Below, one piece after another: positions 42,291-52,500 of a stretch of 64,000 nucleotides of DNA. The translations under genes were made by a program, and so were the position numbers. The notes under the pieces are model-generated. The model was not told the DNA's origin and did not search any database. It was given only the letters and a program-made list of their open reading frames with translations. The stretch is from contig JAGTXO010000011.1 of the NCBI GenBank assembly GCA_019448385.1, positions 772,001 to 836,000 of the forward strand. Direction: 5' to 3'. Each line of letters opens with the position of its first letter. Position 1 is the stretch's first letter. The DNA is from Diacronema lutheri (taxonomy: Eukaryota; Haptophyta; Pavlovophyceae; Pavlovales; Pavlovaceae).

Positions 42291-43471
42291 TCAGCGCTGG
42301 GCCTGTGCTGCTTGCGGGCCGTACTTGCTGAGTTCCAGCATCGCTTCTCCCGTCTGTTCCTGCGCGCAGAGTGCGTCCCACGCCGCCGCAGGGCGCACCG
42401 CGTGAGCAGGCATCCGGCGAATGGCCGGCCGCCCGGCGCGTGCGATCAGTGGGCGCGCGCGCGCAGCTGCGCGCGACAGAGACACGTGCCTGTAGTGATC
42501 GAAGCTCCGCGCTGTCCGGCATAGCGCGCTTGTTGGCCGTGGAATCGCCGGACAAAGGTGCTGCAGCGAAGGGGGGGGGGGGGGGGTCTCGTACGGTGAG
42601 GCGAGCGACAAGCCGCGCGGCTTGTGCGCCGGCGCTGGCCGCTCGCTGCGCGCTGCGCGCGTGGGCACGGCGATCGTGTTTCGGGCACGCGGCGTGCATC
42701 GGCGCGTCGTGCCGAGCGAGCGGAGTCTTGCCTGCCCGCGCGGCAGGGCGCTCACGCACCTGCTGTGCCGTGCCTCAGGATGGCGACGGCCTCCATGTTG
42801 AGGGCGCACACGCCGCGCATGAACGCGCGCTTGAGCTCGTCCTCGAGCGCATCGCGCTGCTCGATGCCGATACGGATCTGCTCTCGCGCTTGGTGCAGCT
42901 GCAGCTCCAAGCTCTCCACGCGCTCGTGCTGCTCGGACGCAGCAAAGGCGCGCGCGTCGTCGAGCTGCGCGCGCCAGTATGCGTCGACGCGCGCGATCCG
43001 CTCGGCGCGCGCGGCGGAGCGCCAAAGGCTGATGACCTTGCGGCCGAGCGCCTTGCCAAAGTGCGCCTCGGGCTGCCGCTCGAGCCGCCGCTCGCGCCGC
43101 GCGAGGCTCACGTAGCGCGTCCACTCTCGCCAGGTTGAGCGGCAGAGGCGGATGCCGTCGAGGATGTTGTACCGCTCGCCTGACTTGCCCGCGATGTTGA
43201 GCATCTTGATGACGGCCGATTCGAGCTTGGCTGACTGGCCCGAGACCACCATCTCAAGCGCGCGGATGCGCCCGTCCTTCTCTTCCGCCGCCTGCCGGTA
43301 GTCCTTGCGGTCGTGCAAGAGCTGCTGCTGCAGCTTGCGGTACGCCTCATCCTGCAGCTCGGCAAGAGACTGTGCGACGCGCAGCTTGAGGCGCTCGGTC
43401 TCGATCTCGACCACGTCGAGCACCGAGCGCGTGTTTAGCGCGGGCAGCTCCCCATGCGCCTCGCTCGCCAT
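42291..43471 (-). CDS. POC5: POC5-like centriole protein
   Basis: The main exon is the complement of 42760-43471 (ATG 43471). It is almost wholly helical coiled coil (ETERLKLRVAQSLAELQDEA) and contains the POC5 signature AFMRGVCALNMEA close to its end. At least one more exon follows a GTGCGT donor at 42759; the acceptor with poly-C tract and CTGCAG ends at 42561, giving a 199-bp intron. The last coding part within 42291-42560 is uncertain: the spliced frame and the most protein-like C-terminus (LELSKYGPQAAQAQR, stop at 42291) are in different frames, so another intron may exist. POC5 binds centrin in the lumen of mature centrioles and basal bodies, implying a flagellated stage. Confidence 0.75.
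42571..42586. repeat. 16-base poly-G (poly-C in transcript) next to a splice acceptor
   Basis: On the transcribed strand this is a C run ending 4 bases before ctgcag, the acceptor of the POC5 intron, so it functions as the polypyrimidine tract. Confidence 0.8.
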
Positions 43472-43717
43472 CCTCACCGGTCAAATGTGCGAGCGCGGGA
43501 ACACAGGGGACGGACAGTGCGCGTGTACTGTCCTGACGTAAGCGCCGTTAGTACTTACCAAACTGAGAGTGTCAACAGTTCAAAGTCGGACACTGAGACA
43601 GAGGCGTCCTCCGCGCTTCCCTCGCTCCCGACCTCTTCGTGCGACGCGCCGGACGCTGCGTCTGCCTGCTGCAACGCTCCGTGTGGTCACCACGCGGTGG
43701 TGCTTGCCTCCCGCCCG

Positions 43718-45168
43718 CTATCTTCCGGCCTCGGCGGCGCCCGACAGCGGCTCGACGTCCGTGCCCGCGGAGGAGTCAACGGCCACGGTGTCGGCCCGGT
43801 ACGCGGCGGCGGCGGCGGGAAGAGCGGCGCTCGCGTGCGCGCGTGCGCCGCCGGCCGCCGCGCCGGCCGCCGCGCCGGCCGCCGCGCCGGCCGCCGCGGC
43901 CGCCGCGCCGGCCGTTGACTGCGTGCTGCTCGACTGACTCGGCAGACAGCGCGCGCCCAGTTCGGCGCACACGGCGGTCTGCACGTGCTCGCCCGCGCCG
44001 CCAAGCTCGTTGCTCGGGTTGACGACGACGAGCATCGCAGCTGCTGCGTCCGGTGGCGCCTGCATCTTGTCAGTCCACGCCACCATGCCGGGTGCAGACA
44101 GTTCGAGTGCGTTGATTGAAATTGAGTTGACACTGGGCAGCAGCTGCTCCGCCTGGGAGGGGGGGGGGGGGGGGGGGAAGTTGGCGCGCAACACACGCCG
44201 CGCGTGCAGGCGGGAGGGCGGACGTGAGCTCCTCGCGCGTGTGCGCGGTCGGCGGGCGTGTGCGCCGGCTCTCCGCGGGCGGGTAGGTAGGGCAGGGCGG
44301 GCGGGAGCGGGGAGGGTCCGGGAACGGGGGGAACGGGGGGGACGGGGGGGGGGACGGGGGGGGAGCGCACAAGCTGCAAGCCAAAGTCCTGCATCTGCGC
44401 AAAGACGAAATTGAGCGAGCGAGCGCGGAACGTGACGCCAATGTAGATGCTGCAAAGCAACTCCATTAGCTGATGCGCGAGGTAATGCACCCAAAGCGGC
44501 ATGCCGACGACCGCCATGCTGATGTAGAGCACGAGCTCGAGGAGAACGTACACGGCCGTGGCGAGCGCGAGCCTTTGAAACATGACATACTTCGCGAAGG
44601 CAGGGGTGGAAAGCGGATCGATGTTGAGCGTGGACATTGCAAGCAGCTGTGCTTTGAGGATGCGCAGGTTGGTGTGGATGGAAGCGATGATGTTTGCAAA
44701 GATGATCACGTAAGCGCTCAGGATCGGCAGCAGCCAGTAGATCTCGGTGCCAAACAGCTGGAAGACAACGGCGGCGTAGAGCAGGATGACAGAGACAATG
44801 ACCACCCGGTTCTCGCCGTGGTGCAGCGCATCGCGCGTGATGTGCCACCCCTTCGAAACGAGGAGAAGGCAGAGGAGGTTCAGCGGCTCCTTGAGGATCA
44901 CGACCATCAACAGTGCGGCCGTCACGAGCTGTGCGCCAAACGAGGTCCACGGGCACGCGCCAAAGTAGAAGATGCAAAGGAACGTGTACACACACTCGAC
45001 AAGCGGCAGCCACGTGAGCAGCCGGTGCAGCTGGTTGGCCGACGGCGCGTTGCGCGCGTGCGTGTTGTAGAGCCACAGCCCGAGCGCGGCCGCCCACGCG
45101 AGGAAGAAGGGGATGAAGACGGTCTGCACGTGCACGATCGGCGCGCACTTGTCTGCCTGGTTGGCCAT
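43718..45168 (-). CDS. Seven-membrane-span GOST/GPR180-like protein
   Basis: Exons, complement of 44371-45168 and 43718-44152, give 410 residues; the 218-bp intron has a GTGCGC donor and a 19-base poly-C directly before the CCCAG acceptor. From the N-terminus there are seven hydrophobic helices and LLLVSKGWHITRDAL, resembling the 'KGWGITR' loop conserved in the GOST/lung-7TM family (TMEM87, GPR107/108, GPR180-like), which act as Golgi trafficking chaperones or receptors. Unusually, the large luminal N-terminal domain of that family is absent: the first span starts at about residue 15, so upstream exons could be missing. The C-terminal tail is cytosolic with low-complexity AGAAAG repeats. Confidence 0.7.
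44159..44177. repeat. 19-base poly-G (poly-C in transcript) next to a splice acceptor
   Basis: In transcript orientation the run is followed only by ctcccag, making it the polypyrimidine tract of the GOST-like gene's intron. Confidence 0.85.
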
Positions 45169-45414
45169 TCGCGCTGCACCCTGCGGATCGCGCTCACGCC
45201 TGCCCTCGCCTTCCTTCCGAAGCCAACCACGGATGCAAGGAGCTGAGGGCCCCGCCGGGAGGCCTCAGGATGGCGACGTTGATCCGAAACGTCGCTCCTC
45301 GTTCCTTAACACTTCGTTACTCACACTCTCCTAGTGCCATATTATATTTTTGGTATGACGTTGCTGGAAGAAGTACGAATGAGATTTGGAAACTGTTCCG
45401 ACCGTGAGGGGGCT

Positions 45415-47011
45415 ATGAGGTCGCCCGTGGTGGCGGCGTCAGCGCTGGGCGTTGTGCTCTGCACGGCGGCCTTTCTCGCGGCGACCAGGACCAGCACGGT
45501 CCCATCGATGCTCGCGGTCATCCCCACCAGCGCGGGCACGTCTATTGAGAAGGAGGCCTGCACGGTCGGCCAGTTCCTCCCGGCCATGTCGTGCAGCAAG
45601 GACCCGGAGAGCGCGGCATGCTGCGGAGGCATGCATGTGGCCTTCGATGCCCAGTGCGCGTGCAAGTGCGTGCCGCGCGGCGCCAACCTGCCGCGCGCGC
45701 CTCTCCTCTGCGCCCGTTGGGCCGCGTCATACGAAGCCGCGCGCTCGACGGCGCGCTCCGTAATGTTGCACGCCTCCCGTGCGGGCGCGCACGCGCGCAC
45801 GCGCCGACGTGCACGCGCCGACGTGCTCAGGGCCTTGCCGGGGATCGTCATTTCGCACGGCGGCAGCACGCTCGGCTTGCTGGACAGCTTCATCCGCTGT
45901 GGCTTTAGCGAGGGCGTAGACGCGAACGGCGATCCTATTCCGCCCATCGACTATGTCACGCAGCGCCTCGGTTGCATTGACCGCAAGGAGTGGTGAGCGT
46001 GCGCGACGCGAGACGCGCGCGTCGCATGCGCGACCCAAGGCGCTTGCGTCGCCGTCAACAAGTGCGCGCTATGCGCGCACAAACCGCGTCGCGCGCCGGG
46101 CAGGTGTAACGACAAGCTGCACAACCTTGACGTTCGGCTGACTGAGTCGGACAAGGGTTTCGTGCAGATTCACGACGCGGCCAAGGGGTGGGTCTACGCG
46201 AGCGCGGACGAGCAGAACGCGCTCGCCACGGCGAGCTCGGTGTGCAATGCTCTCGGGTACGCGGGCGCGCTCGCCGGCTCGGCCAACGAGGGCGTGCACG
46301 CGTCTAAACGGTTCAATTGCGCGCATGAGCTGGCGCACATCTCCGTGCGCGCGCGGCACGCCTGCGCCGCGCCCGCACACGCTGCGCGGCACCACCTTTA
46401 CCCCTCCCCCCGCCCCCCCACGCACACACCACCTCCATACCCCCCCCCCCTCTCTCGGGAGCTTGCGGCGAGCCCCGGGGATTCTGCGTGGTTTACGCGA
46501 GGCCACCGCGCGCGCCCAGGAGTGCGCGGTCGAGGACGTTGCGCTGCAGCAGGGCGCGCTCTATGCGCGCTGCGACCGGCAGGGCAAGTTTGGCCCGCGG
46601 AGCGAGCTGTGCCAGCGCGTCGGCCAAGGTGGTTACTCGTACAACAACCTCGCGTGCTGGCCTTCCGTGCAGACAGGCGTCGTCGTGCCGTTGCACACGC
46701 GCAAGCCGGGCGCGTCGCATACGCTCTGCGGCACGGCCGGGATCAACGAGAGCCGCGTGCAGTGGTACGATGGCTTCCAGGACGACTTCTTTGCGTACAG
46801 CGCCTCGCGCCGTGCGGACGGGCGGCTCGTCAAGGCCGATGTCTTCAAGGGCGAGCTGTTCGGCACGGACTTGCTCTCGCCGAGCGAGCTCGAGGTCCGT
46901 GGCCGCACGGACATCCTCGTCGCGTGGAGGAGCACCGTCGTTGACATGCAGGGCAAGTTCCAGCGGCTGTTCGGCGCAGACCACAGCTCTGACTGGCGCC
47001 GTCGCAGCTGA
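45415..47011 (+). CDS. Secreted or membrane-anchored protein with an SRCR-like domain
   Basis: Four exons, 45415-45659, 45831-45992, 46104-46344 and 46520-47011, give 379 residues. A hydrophobic N-terminus (VVAASALGVVLCTAAFLAAT) is a signal peptide or anchor. The middle, spanning the third junction, resembles a scavenger-receptor cysteine-rich domain: VRLTESDKGFVQIHD, then ASSVCNALGYAGA, then FNCAHELAHISECAVED. The third splice (46345-46519, GTGCGC donor) falls exactly inside this block and restores it. The N-terminal cysteine-rich part and the C-terminal 150 residues are unfamiliar. SRCR domains bind polyanions or microbial surfaces; here the role is unknown. Donors of introns 1 and 2 are GTGCAA and GTGAGC; intron 1 is a multiple of three, so it could be retained. 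Confidence 0.65.
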
Positions 47012-47093
47012 TGAGCGGCGCAGGACGTTTGCGCTCAGCTAGACTTCTAGGCCGTGTTATTTTGCCGCAACGCGGAACCCCAGCGTTACGTCC

Positions 47094-47489
47094 TCACGCT
47101 TGCGCCGTTTGCTCGGCGTTCGCGGGCGCGTTGAGCGCGAGCAGCTCGGCTTCCAGCTGCTCGAGCGCTTCCAAACTTTCCGCCTCGCGGATGGCCGCCT
47201 CAAGCTGCGTGATGCGCTGCTTGCGCGCGTGCTCAGCGGAAAGCGCGTCCGTAGGCTGCTTGGCGCCAATCAACCCCTCGCCGTCGCACTCCGTGCAGCG
47301 CTCCTGCAGCACTCGGTAGCCATATTGCTTGGTGACGTGACCCATCGCCTGGCAAGTGCCGCAGATGCGGATCTTGCTCAACTTGTCCTCGGCTACGCTG
47401 TTGTGGCGAGGCACGCCCGCCTGCTCCACCGCCAGCTGCGCCATCGCGCCCGGCCGCGAGTACTTGGCGAGCAGGTCGTCGTACTCCAT
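47094..47489 (-). CDS. Small protein with two cysteine pairs (half DnaJ-type zinc finger)
   Basis: An intronless 131-residue protein. RICGTCQAMGHV and ERCTECDGEGLI form two CxxCxxxG-type motifs as in the zinc centre of DnaJ proteins and BSD2-like chaperones, but no J domain is present. A helical, Glu/Ala-rich C-terminus (ITQLEAAIREAESLEALEQL) follows. It could act as a small zinc chaperone or protein-interaction module. It is tail to tail with the SRCR-like gene, 82 bp apart. Confidence 0.7.
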   Translation of the reverse strand: MEYDDLLAKYSRPGAMAQLAVEQAGVPRHNSVAEDKLSKIRICGTCQAMGHVTKQYGYRVLQERCTECDGEGLIGAKQPTDALSAEHARKQRITQLEAAIREAESLEALEQLEAELLALNAPANAEQTAQA

Positions 47490-47583
47490 TTTTAACGGTC
47501 GACTTTCCGAGCCGTCTATGATACTACGGACGCATCCGGTCAGTGTGCGAGTCATCAGCGGCAGGCTCGTCTCCCGCGAACGG

Positions 47584-47850
47584 TCACGACGCGCTGAACA
47601 GCTGCCCGAGAGCCAGTCGAGAGTCGCCGACGGCCGTACCATTGTCGAACGGGCACGACGGGTTTGCAGGCCCGGCGCGACCCGCGATCCGAGCGACGAT
47701 CCGATCGTGCACGCGCGCAAACGGGTGCGTGGGCGGCCCGTCGAAACCGGCGCGCGGTGCCCACTGGCGCAGCCGCAGGTGCGCACCCGCGCGCATACGC
47801 CTCCTCGTAGCGCCGCTGCAGCGCCTCGAACTGCGCGCGCAGCTCTGGAT
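47584..47850 (-). CDS. Possible last exon of an unresolved gene
   Basis: The minus frame ending at 47584 reads GFDGPPTHPFARVHDRIV and finishes GDSRLALGQLFSAS with codon use like the real genes. Just upstream, in another frame, is FEALQRRYEEAYARG after an AG. These may be exons continuing the gene at 47893-48626 or a separate gene, but I could not find a consistent splice. Confidence 0.3.
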   Translation of the reverse strand: MQSCARSSRRCSGATRRRMRAGAHLRLRQWAPRAGFDGPPTHPFARVHDRIVARIAGRAGPANPSCPFDNGTAVGDSRLALGQLFSAS

Positions 47851-47892
47851 TTGAAAAGGGGCGCGCTCGCGCCGCACGGCGCGGCCGCATGC

Positions 47893-48626
47893 TCAGTGAA
47901 ATGGCAACCAGCCGAACTGACCCGCAATGGCGGACGGCGCGCCCCCGTCCGCCATGCGCTCGTCGGGCATGCACCCATCGAGCAGCGGCAAGAACGCGGA
48001 CGACGCGATCACCACGAGCGGGCGCGGGGCCGACCACGCCCATGGCTGCGCGCGCGCACGCGCGGCTCGGAGCGTTGGCAGCGCGTGCCTGAGCTCGACC
48101 ACGCGCGAAGGCGTCGCACGGCGCGGGCGGCCATCCGAACGCAATCGACGCGCGCGCGGCTGCATGGTGGCGTGCGGGAAGCGCGAGGGGGAAAGCGCGA
48201 GTGGAGGGAAAGCGCGAGTGGTGGGAAAGCGCGATGCGGCGATCAGCGAGCACGGCGCGCGCGCGCCCGGCGAGCGCTGGCACGTGCGTGAGGCAGCGAA
48301 CAAAGTCATACGTGAGTGAGCGCCAGCGCGTGTTCCTCGCCGCCCGATGCGTTCCTGTGGGGCCAGCGCGCGCCCACGTGCGCGAGGGCACGGTCGACGA
48401 ATGCGGTGGCCACCCTCAGCGCCAACTCTGGCCTGCTCGAGCCGTGCTGCGCTGCAAGGAGGAAAGGAAGAGGGGGAGGAAGGAGAGCCTCGGCCGAGAG
48501 GGGCGGGTACCACGCGCGCACGTCAGCGGGCGCCGCGTCGAGCGCGCGCAGCGGCGCCTCGTCAAGCTCAGCGGGCGGCGGGTAGGCGTACACGTGAGGA
48601 GGGCGTGGGCGCGCCCGCCGAGACAT
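47893..48626 (-). CDS. Hypothetical two-exon gene
   Basis: Complement of 48312-48626 and 47893-48159, joined through a GTATGA donor and an ATGCAG acceptor (152-bp intron), gives about 193 residues. The first exon starts MSRRARPRPPHVYAYPPP and continues with amphipathic sequence (LALRVATAFVDRALAHVG). The second includes VVELRHALPTLRAARARA and a hydrophobic strand (RPLVVIASSAFLPLLDG). I recognise no family, and the 3' end may be spliced further. The start is 155 bp from a divergent gene. Confidence 0.4.
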
Positions 48627-48781
48627 TCGGCGGTGCAGCTCGCACCTCGTCGCACGCCGCTCGCCCGCCACCGAGTCAGTCACATGGCCGGCATTTTGCT
48701 TCGCGCCGGCAAGGCTTTGCGAACCCGGCTGGGTGGAAGGGGAAAGGCGGGGGCGTTCGCCCGCCCAAGCGACGCGCGCCG

Positions 48782-49461
48782 ATGTTCTTCCTCGCCGAGA
48801 TCGGCGATCGGATGGAAGCGGAGGGTACGGTGGAGCTCGTGCACCACATCGGCTGCCTCGGCACGCACTGGAACCACGTCGCTGGCGAGGTGGTGCCGGC
48901 AAAGTTGGTCGACCGCGTCGGTGCGATGCGCGGCGCGGGCAGCGTTTGGCGGCCTGTGCGCGATGCTGCGATGCGCGGTGCAGCCGGTCGTGCTGCCTCG
49001 CAGCCGCGGCGCAGCGTTTTTCACGCTGGGCGCCCTCGCGCGAGCGGCCCGCCTTCGCAGACACCGAATCCTGGTCGCGCCTCCTACGCGAGCTTCGTCC
49101 GCAGGGCCGCGAGCTGCTGTACCTCGCGTGGGCGGAGACCGTGTCCATCCTCGTCGCCATGGCGCTGCTTGTGATCTTCCTCTTCCGGCGCGAGTCGGTG
49201 ATCGCGGCGAGCGCTTTTTGCTCGCTCTTCGCCGCGACGCTCGTGGCCAACGTTGTCGTCATACGCCTCGTCCGCCGTCGCGCGGAGCAGTTCAGCGGGC
49301 GGCACGGGCCAGCGCTCGCGCAGAGGGGCGTCGCGATCTCCGCGCACCTCGAGCGATGGGAGCTCGTTTGCACGCGCGCCGAGCTCTGGTTCGAGCTGCA
49401 GGTGCAGGCGAGGGGCTCGGCGCGCGTGCACCCTCGCCAAATGGGTGCCGTCAGAGTCTGA
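48782..49461 (+). CDS. Two-span membrane protein of unknown function
   Basis: Exons 48782-48920 and 49061-49461 (140-bp intron, GTGCGA donor, TTCGCAG acceptor) give 179 residues starting MFFLAEIGDRMEAEG. Two adjacent spans (ETVSILVAMALLVIFLF and SLFAATLVANVVVIRLV) form a hairpin with basic flanks; the C-terminal 60 residues are soluble. An ATG at 48663 (MAGILLRAGKALRTRL, resembling a mitochondrial leader) is in another frame and could be an extra 5' exon. No family recognised. Confidence 0.55.
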
Positions 49462-49552
49462 GCGCCCGCAGGCCTTGTGTGTACAAGTACAGATTGTGTG
49501 CCTCCCGAGACCGCTGCGCGCCGCCGCCGGCATCTCCCCCACCCCACTACGC

Positions 49553-52500
49553 TTAGTCGCTAAACGGCGGCAATCCGTCCCGGCTCGCCGCGAGGAGGAG
49601 GTGCAGCTCCTCGTACAGGCAGCGGCACGTCGTCTCATCCTCGCACGCGATCTCGTACCCGATCGCGCCCTCGCACGCGCCGCCGTGCTGCAGCGCGCTC
49701 GCGGCGGACGCGCAGCCCACGGCCGTGCCACGCGCGCCGCCGGCGTGCGCGCCGCCCCGTTCGTGGGCGCCGCTCGCCGTGCCGGCGAGCGCGGCGGGCG
49801 CAGGCGGCAGGTCGTCGGGCGCGGGGCGGCAGCGGAGCGAGACGAGCGAGAGGGCGGGCACGTGCTGCACGGAGATGAGCCGATGCCACGGCACGGCCCA
49901 CACTCTGGCCCAGCGCGACGAGCGCACGCACAGCACGCGCCGCGCGGTGCACAGCACCGTGTGCTGCCCGACTGCGAGGTAGAGCAGCACACGCTCGTTG
50001 GGCGCGCACGCGCCTGAGAGCTCGAGCACCTCCGCGAGCGACGAGGCGAGCAGGTTGAAGGGGGGCAGAGGTGCGTCGGCGCACACGCCCGCGCGCCGCG
50101 GCCGCACGCGCCCGCGCGCGCCGACGCACGCGCCCGAGCCGTCCGCCGTCGCGTTGCGCAACGCCTCTGAGCCGCGCGCCGCGAGCTCGAAGACGCCGGC
50201 GGCGGGCTTGACCGCGACACCAACGATGCCGCGCGCCACGCCTTCCATGGCTCCGCGCAGGCCGTCGCGCTGCGCGCCCTCGACGGGCGCTTGAATGACG
50301 CCTGCGCACGTGGCGGTGGTGGCGTGGGGGCGGAGGCGCGGCCGCCGGGGCGCGGGCGCGGCCGAGGGCGCGCGGCGGTGAGCGCGCGCGCGCGCGCACG
50401 CGCACACATGCACTCGCACCCGCGCGCGCGGTGCGCACGGCGCCTCGCCTGCGGCTCCTTGCACGAAGGCGCGGCCAAGCGTGAGACCAGAGTCGAGGAG
50501 GCCACGCCCGAGCGCACCGCCGCCGCCGACGGGCACGCGGTCGGCGGCAGGCTGCTGCGCGAGCCTGCGGTTGCGCTCGTCGATGTACTGCGCGTCCATT
50601 GAGAGCGCGGCGATCCCCTTGCCCAGCCGCGCGCTGATGCGCGAGGTTGCGTTGGCCGTGCCCGACAGCGTGTGCCGCAGCAGGGACGCAGTGCCGCGCA
50701 GCAGGCCGGCGCCGACGGCCACGGCTGAGCCGCTCGCCGCCGCAGCCGCGGCGGGCTCGACGACAAAGTCGCGCACGCCGCTGCCCAGGTTGCTCAACAG
50801 CGCCGCTGGCGAGCCGAAGATCTCCGAGTAGCCCATCACCTTGTACATCTCGCACAGGGCCGCCCTCGAGTAATGGGAGCGGACGCGCGCGCCGAGCTCG
50901 GGCGCAGGAACGAAGATGTGGTCGAGCTGCAGCGCGCCGATGCGGAAGGGTGCGCGATCGATGCCGATCATCAGCATGCCGATCGCGTTGAAGACCGCCG
51001 CGAGCGGGTTGAACGCGCCGGGCGAGAGCATGCCTCGCTCGGCGGAGAGGAGAGAGACGTTGAGCGCGAGCGAGCCGACTCGGATCTTGTCCACGCATAG
51101 GCGCGCGCTGCCTGCGGGCGTGGCTGCGTACGGAACCGGAGGCGACAGCAGCGCCGCGCTCGAGAAGCGCTGCCCGAGCGGCGGCGAGGCGCTCGGCACG
51201 AGCGCGCTGCCCTTGCCGTCGGCACCGCCGCCGTCGCCGTTGATGCCGCCGCCGCCCGCATGCTGCGGCGCGGACGGCGCGGGACCCGCTGCGGAGGGGC
51301 GGCGTGCGCGCAGCCCGCCGCCCGCGCCCTCGTCACCGCCCTGCGCGTGCGCGCTCCATGCGTCGTGCAGCGCGCGCGCCGCGCGCGGCACGCAGGCGAG
51401 CGGCGAGTGCAAACCGACGGCCACGACCGCGTCGGTGCGGCAGCGGCCATCGTGCGCGTGCAGCTGCGCGAGCAGCGCGTCGGAGCGCAACGCGAGCGCC
51501 TCGGCCGCCTCGCTCTCCACCGAGCCGGCGACCGCCTCGGCCGCGGCAGCGACGCCGCCGGCCGCGCCGAGCCACGCCCAACCGCCCGCCACCGCGCCCG
51601 CCGCGCCGCCCGCCGCGCCGAGCGCTCTGGGCAGGTACGCGGCCAGGAGCGCGGGCGGCAGCAGCCGGAGCGCCATGCTCGTGAGCTGCACGAGCAAGAA
51701 CTCGTCCACCACCACCTCAGTCTCCGCCAGGCTCACCGCCAACGAGCGCACGTGCAGCAGCCCCGGCCGCACGTCCACGGCGAGCGACGCGCGGACATGC
51801 GGCGCGCCACCCGCCGCGCCCATCCCGAGCAGCGCGGGCGCGGGCGCGCCGGCTGCGGCGCCGGCGACCGGCGTGGGCGCGAGCATGACCGGGCAGCGCG
51901 CCGTGCGCGTCTGGTTGTCGACCTGCAGAGCACCTATTGCGAGCGATGCCGCGAGCTGCACGCTGCTTGGCGCCACATCGCTCGCGGCCGGCGAGCGCGT
52001 GAGCTCGAGTGCAAGGCCGCGGACGGAGGCGTAGAGGAGCTCGCACGGCGCGCCGTCGATCACGCACACGCCCACGCCCGCGAGCTGCAGCGTAAGCCGC
52101 AGCGTGACCAGCCGGTAGCGCGCGGCGAGCGCTGTGAGCGATAGGCCGGCCGCAGCGGCGCGCTCGTCGGGCACGCCCGCCGCGCCGCGCGGCGGCGGCG
52201 TGGCGGCGTCGGCGTCGTCGGCAGGCGGTGGCGGCGGCGGCGGCGGCTCGTCGCGCACGACGAGCACGCGCGTCGGCCCGCTGAGCTCGACCGAGTAGTA
52301 GAGCCACGCGGGCAGGCGGCACTCGGGCGTGGGCGCGGGCGCGGGCGCGCCGCCGTCCGCGTCCGCGCCGGCGGCGTGCGCGCGCAGCTCAACGAGCAGC
52401 GGCTGCGCCACCTTGGTCATATCGGCCGTGCAGACCACGCCGACCGTCGGCACGCTCAGCTCGAGCAGCTGCGGCATCGCCGGCTCGTCGAAGGCGTAGT

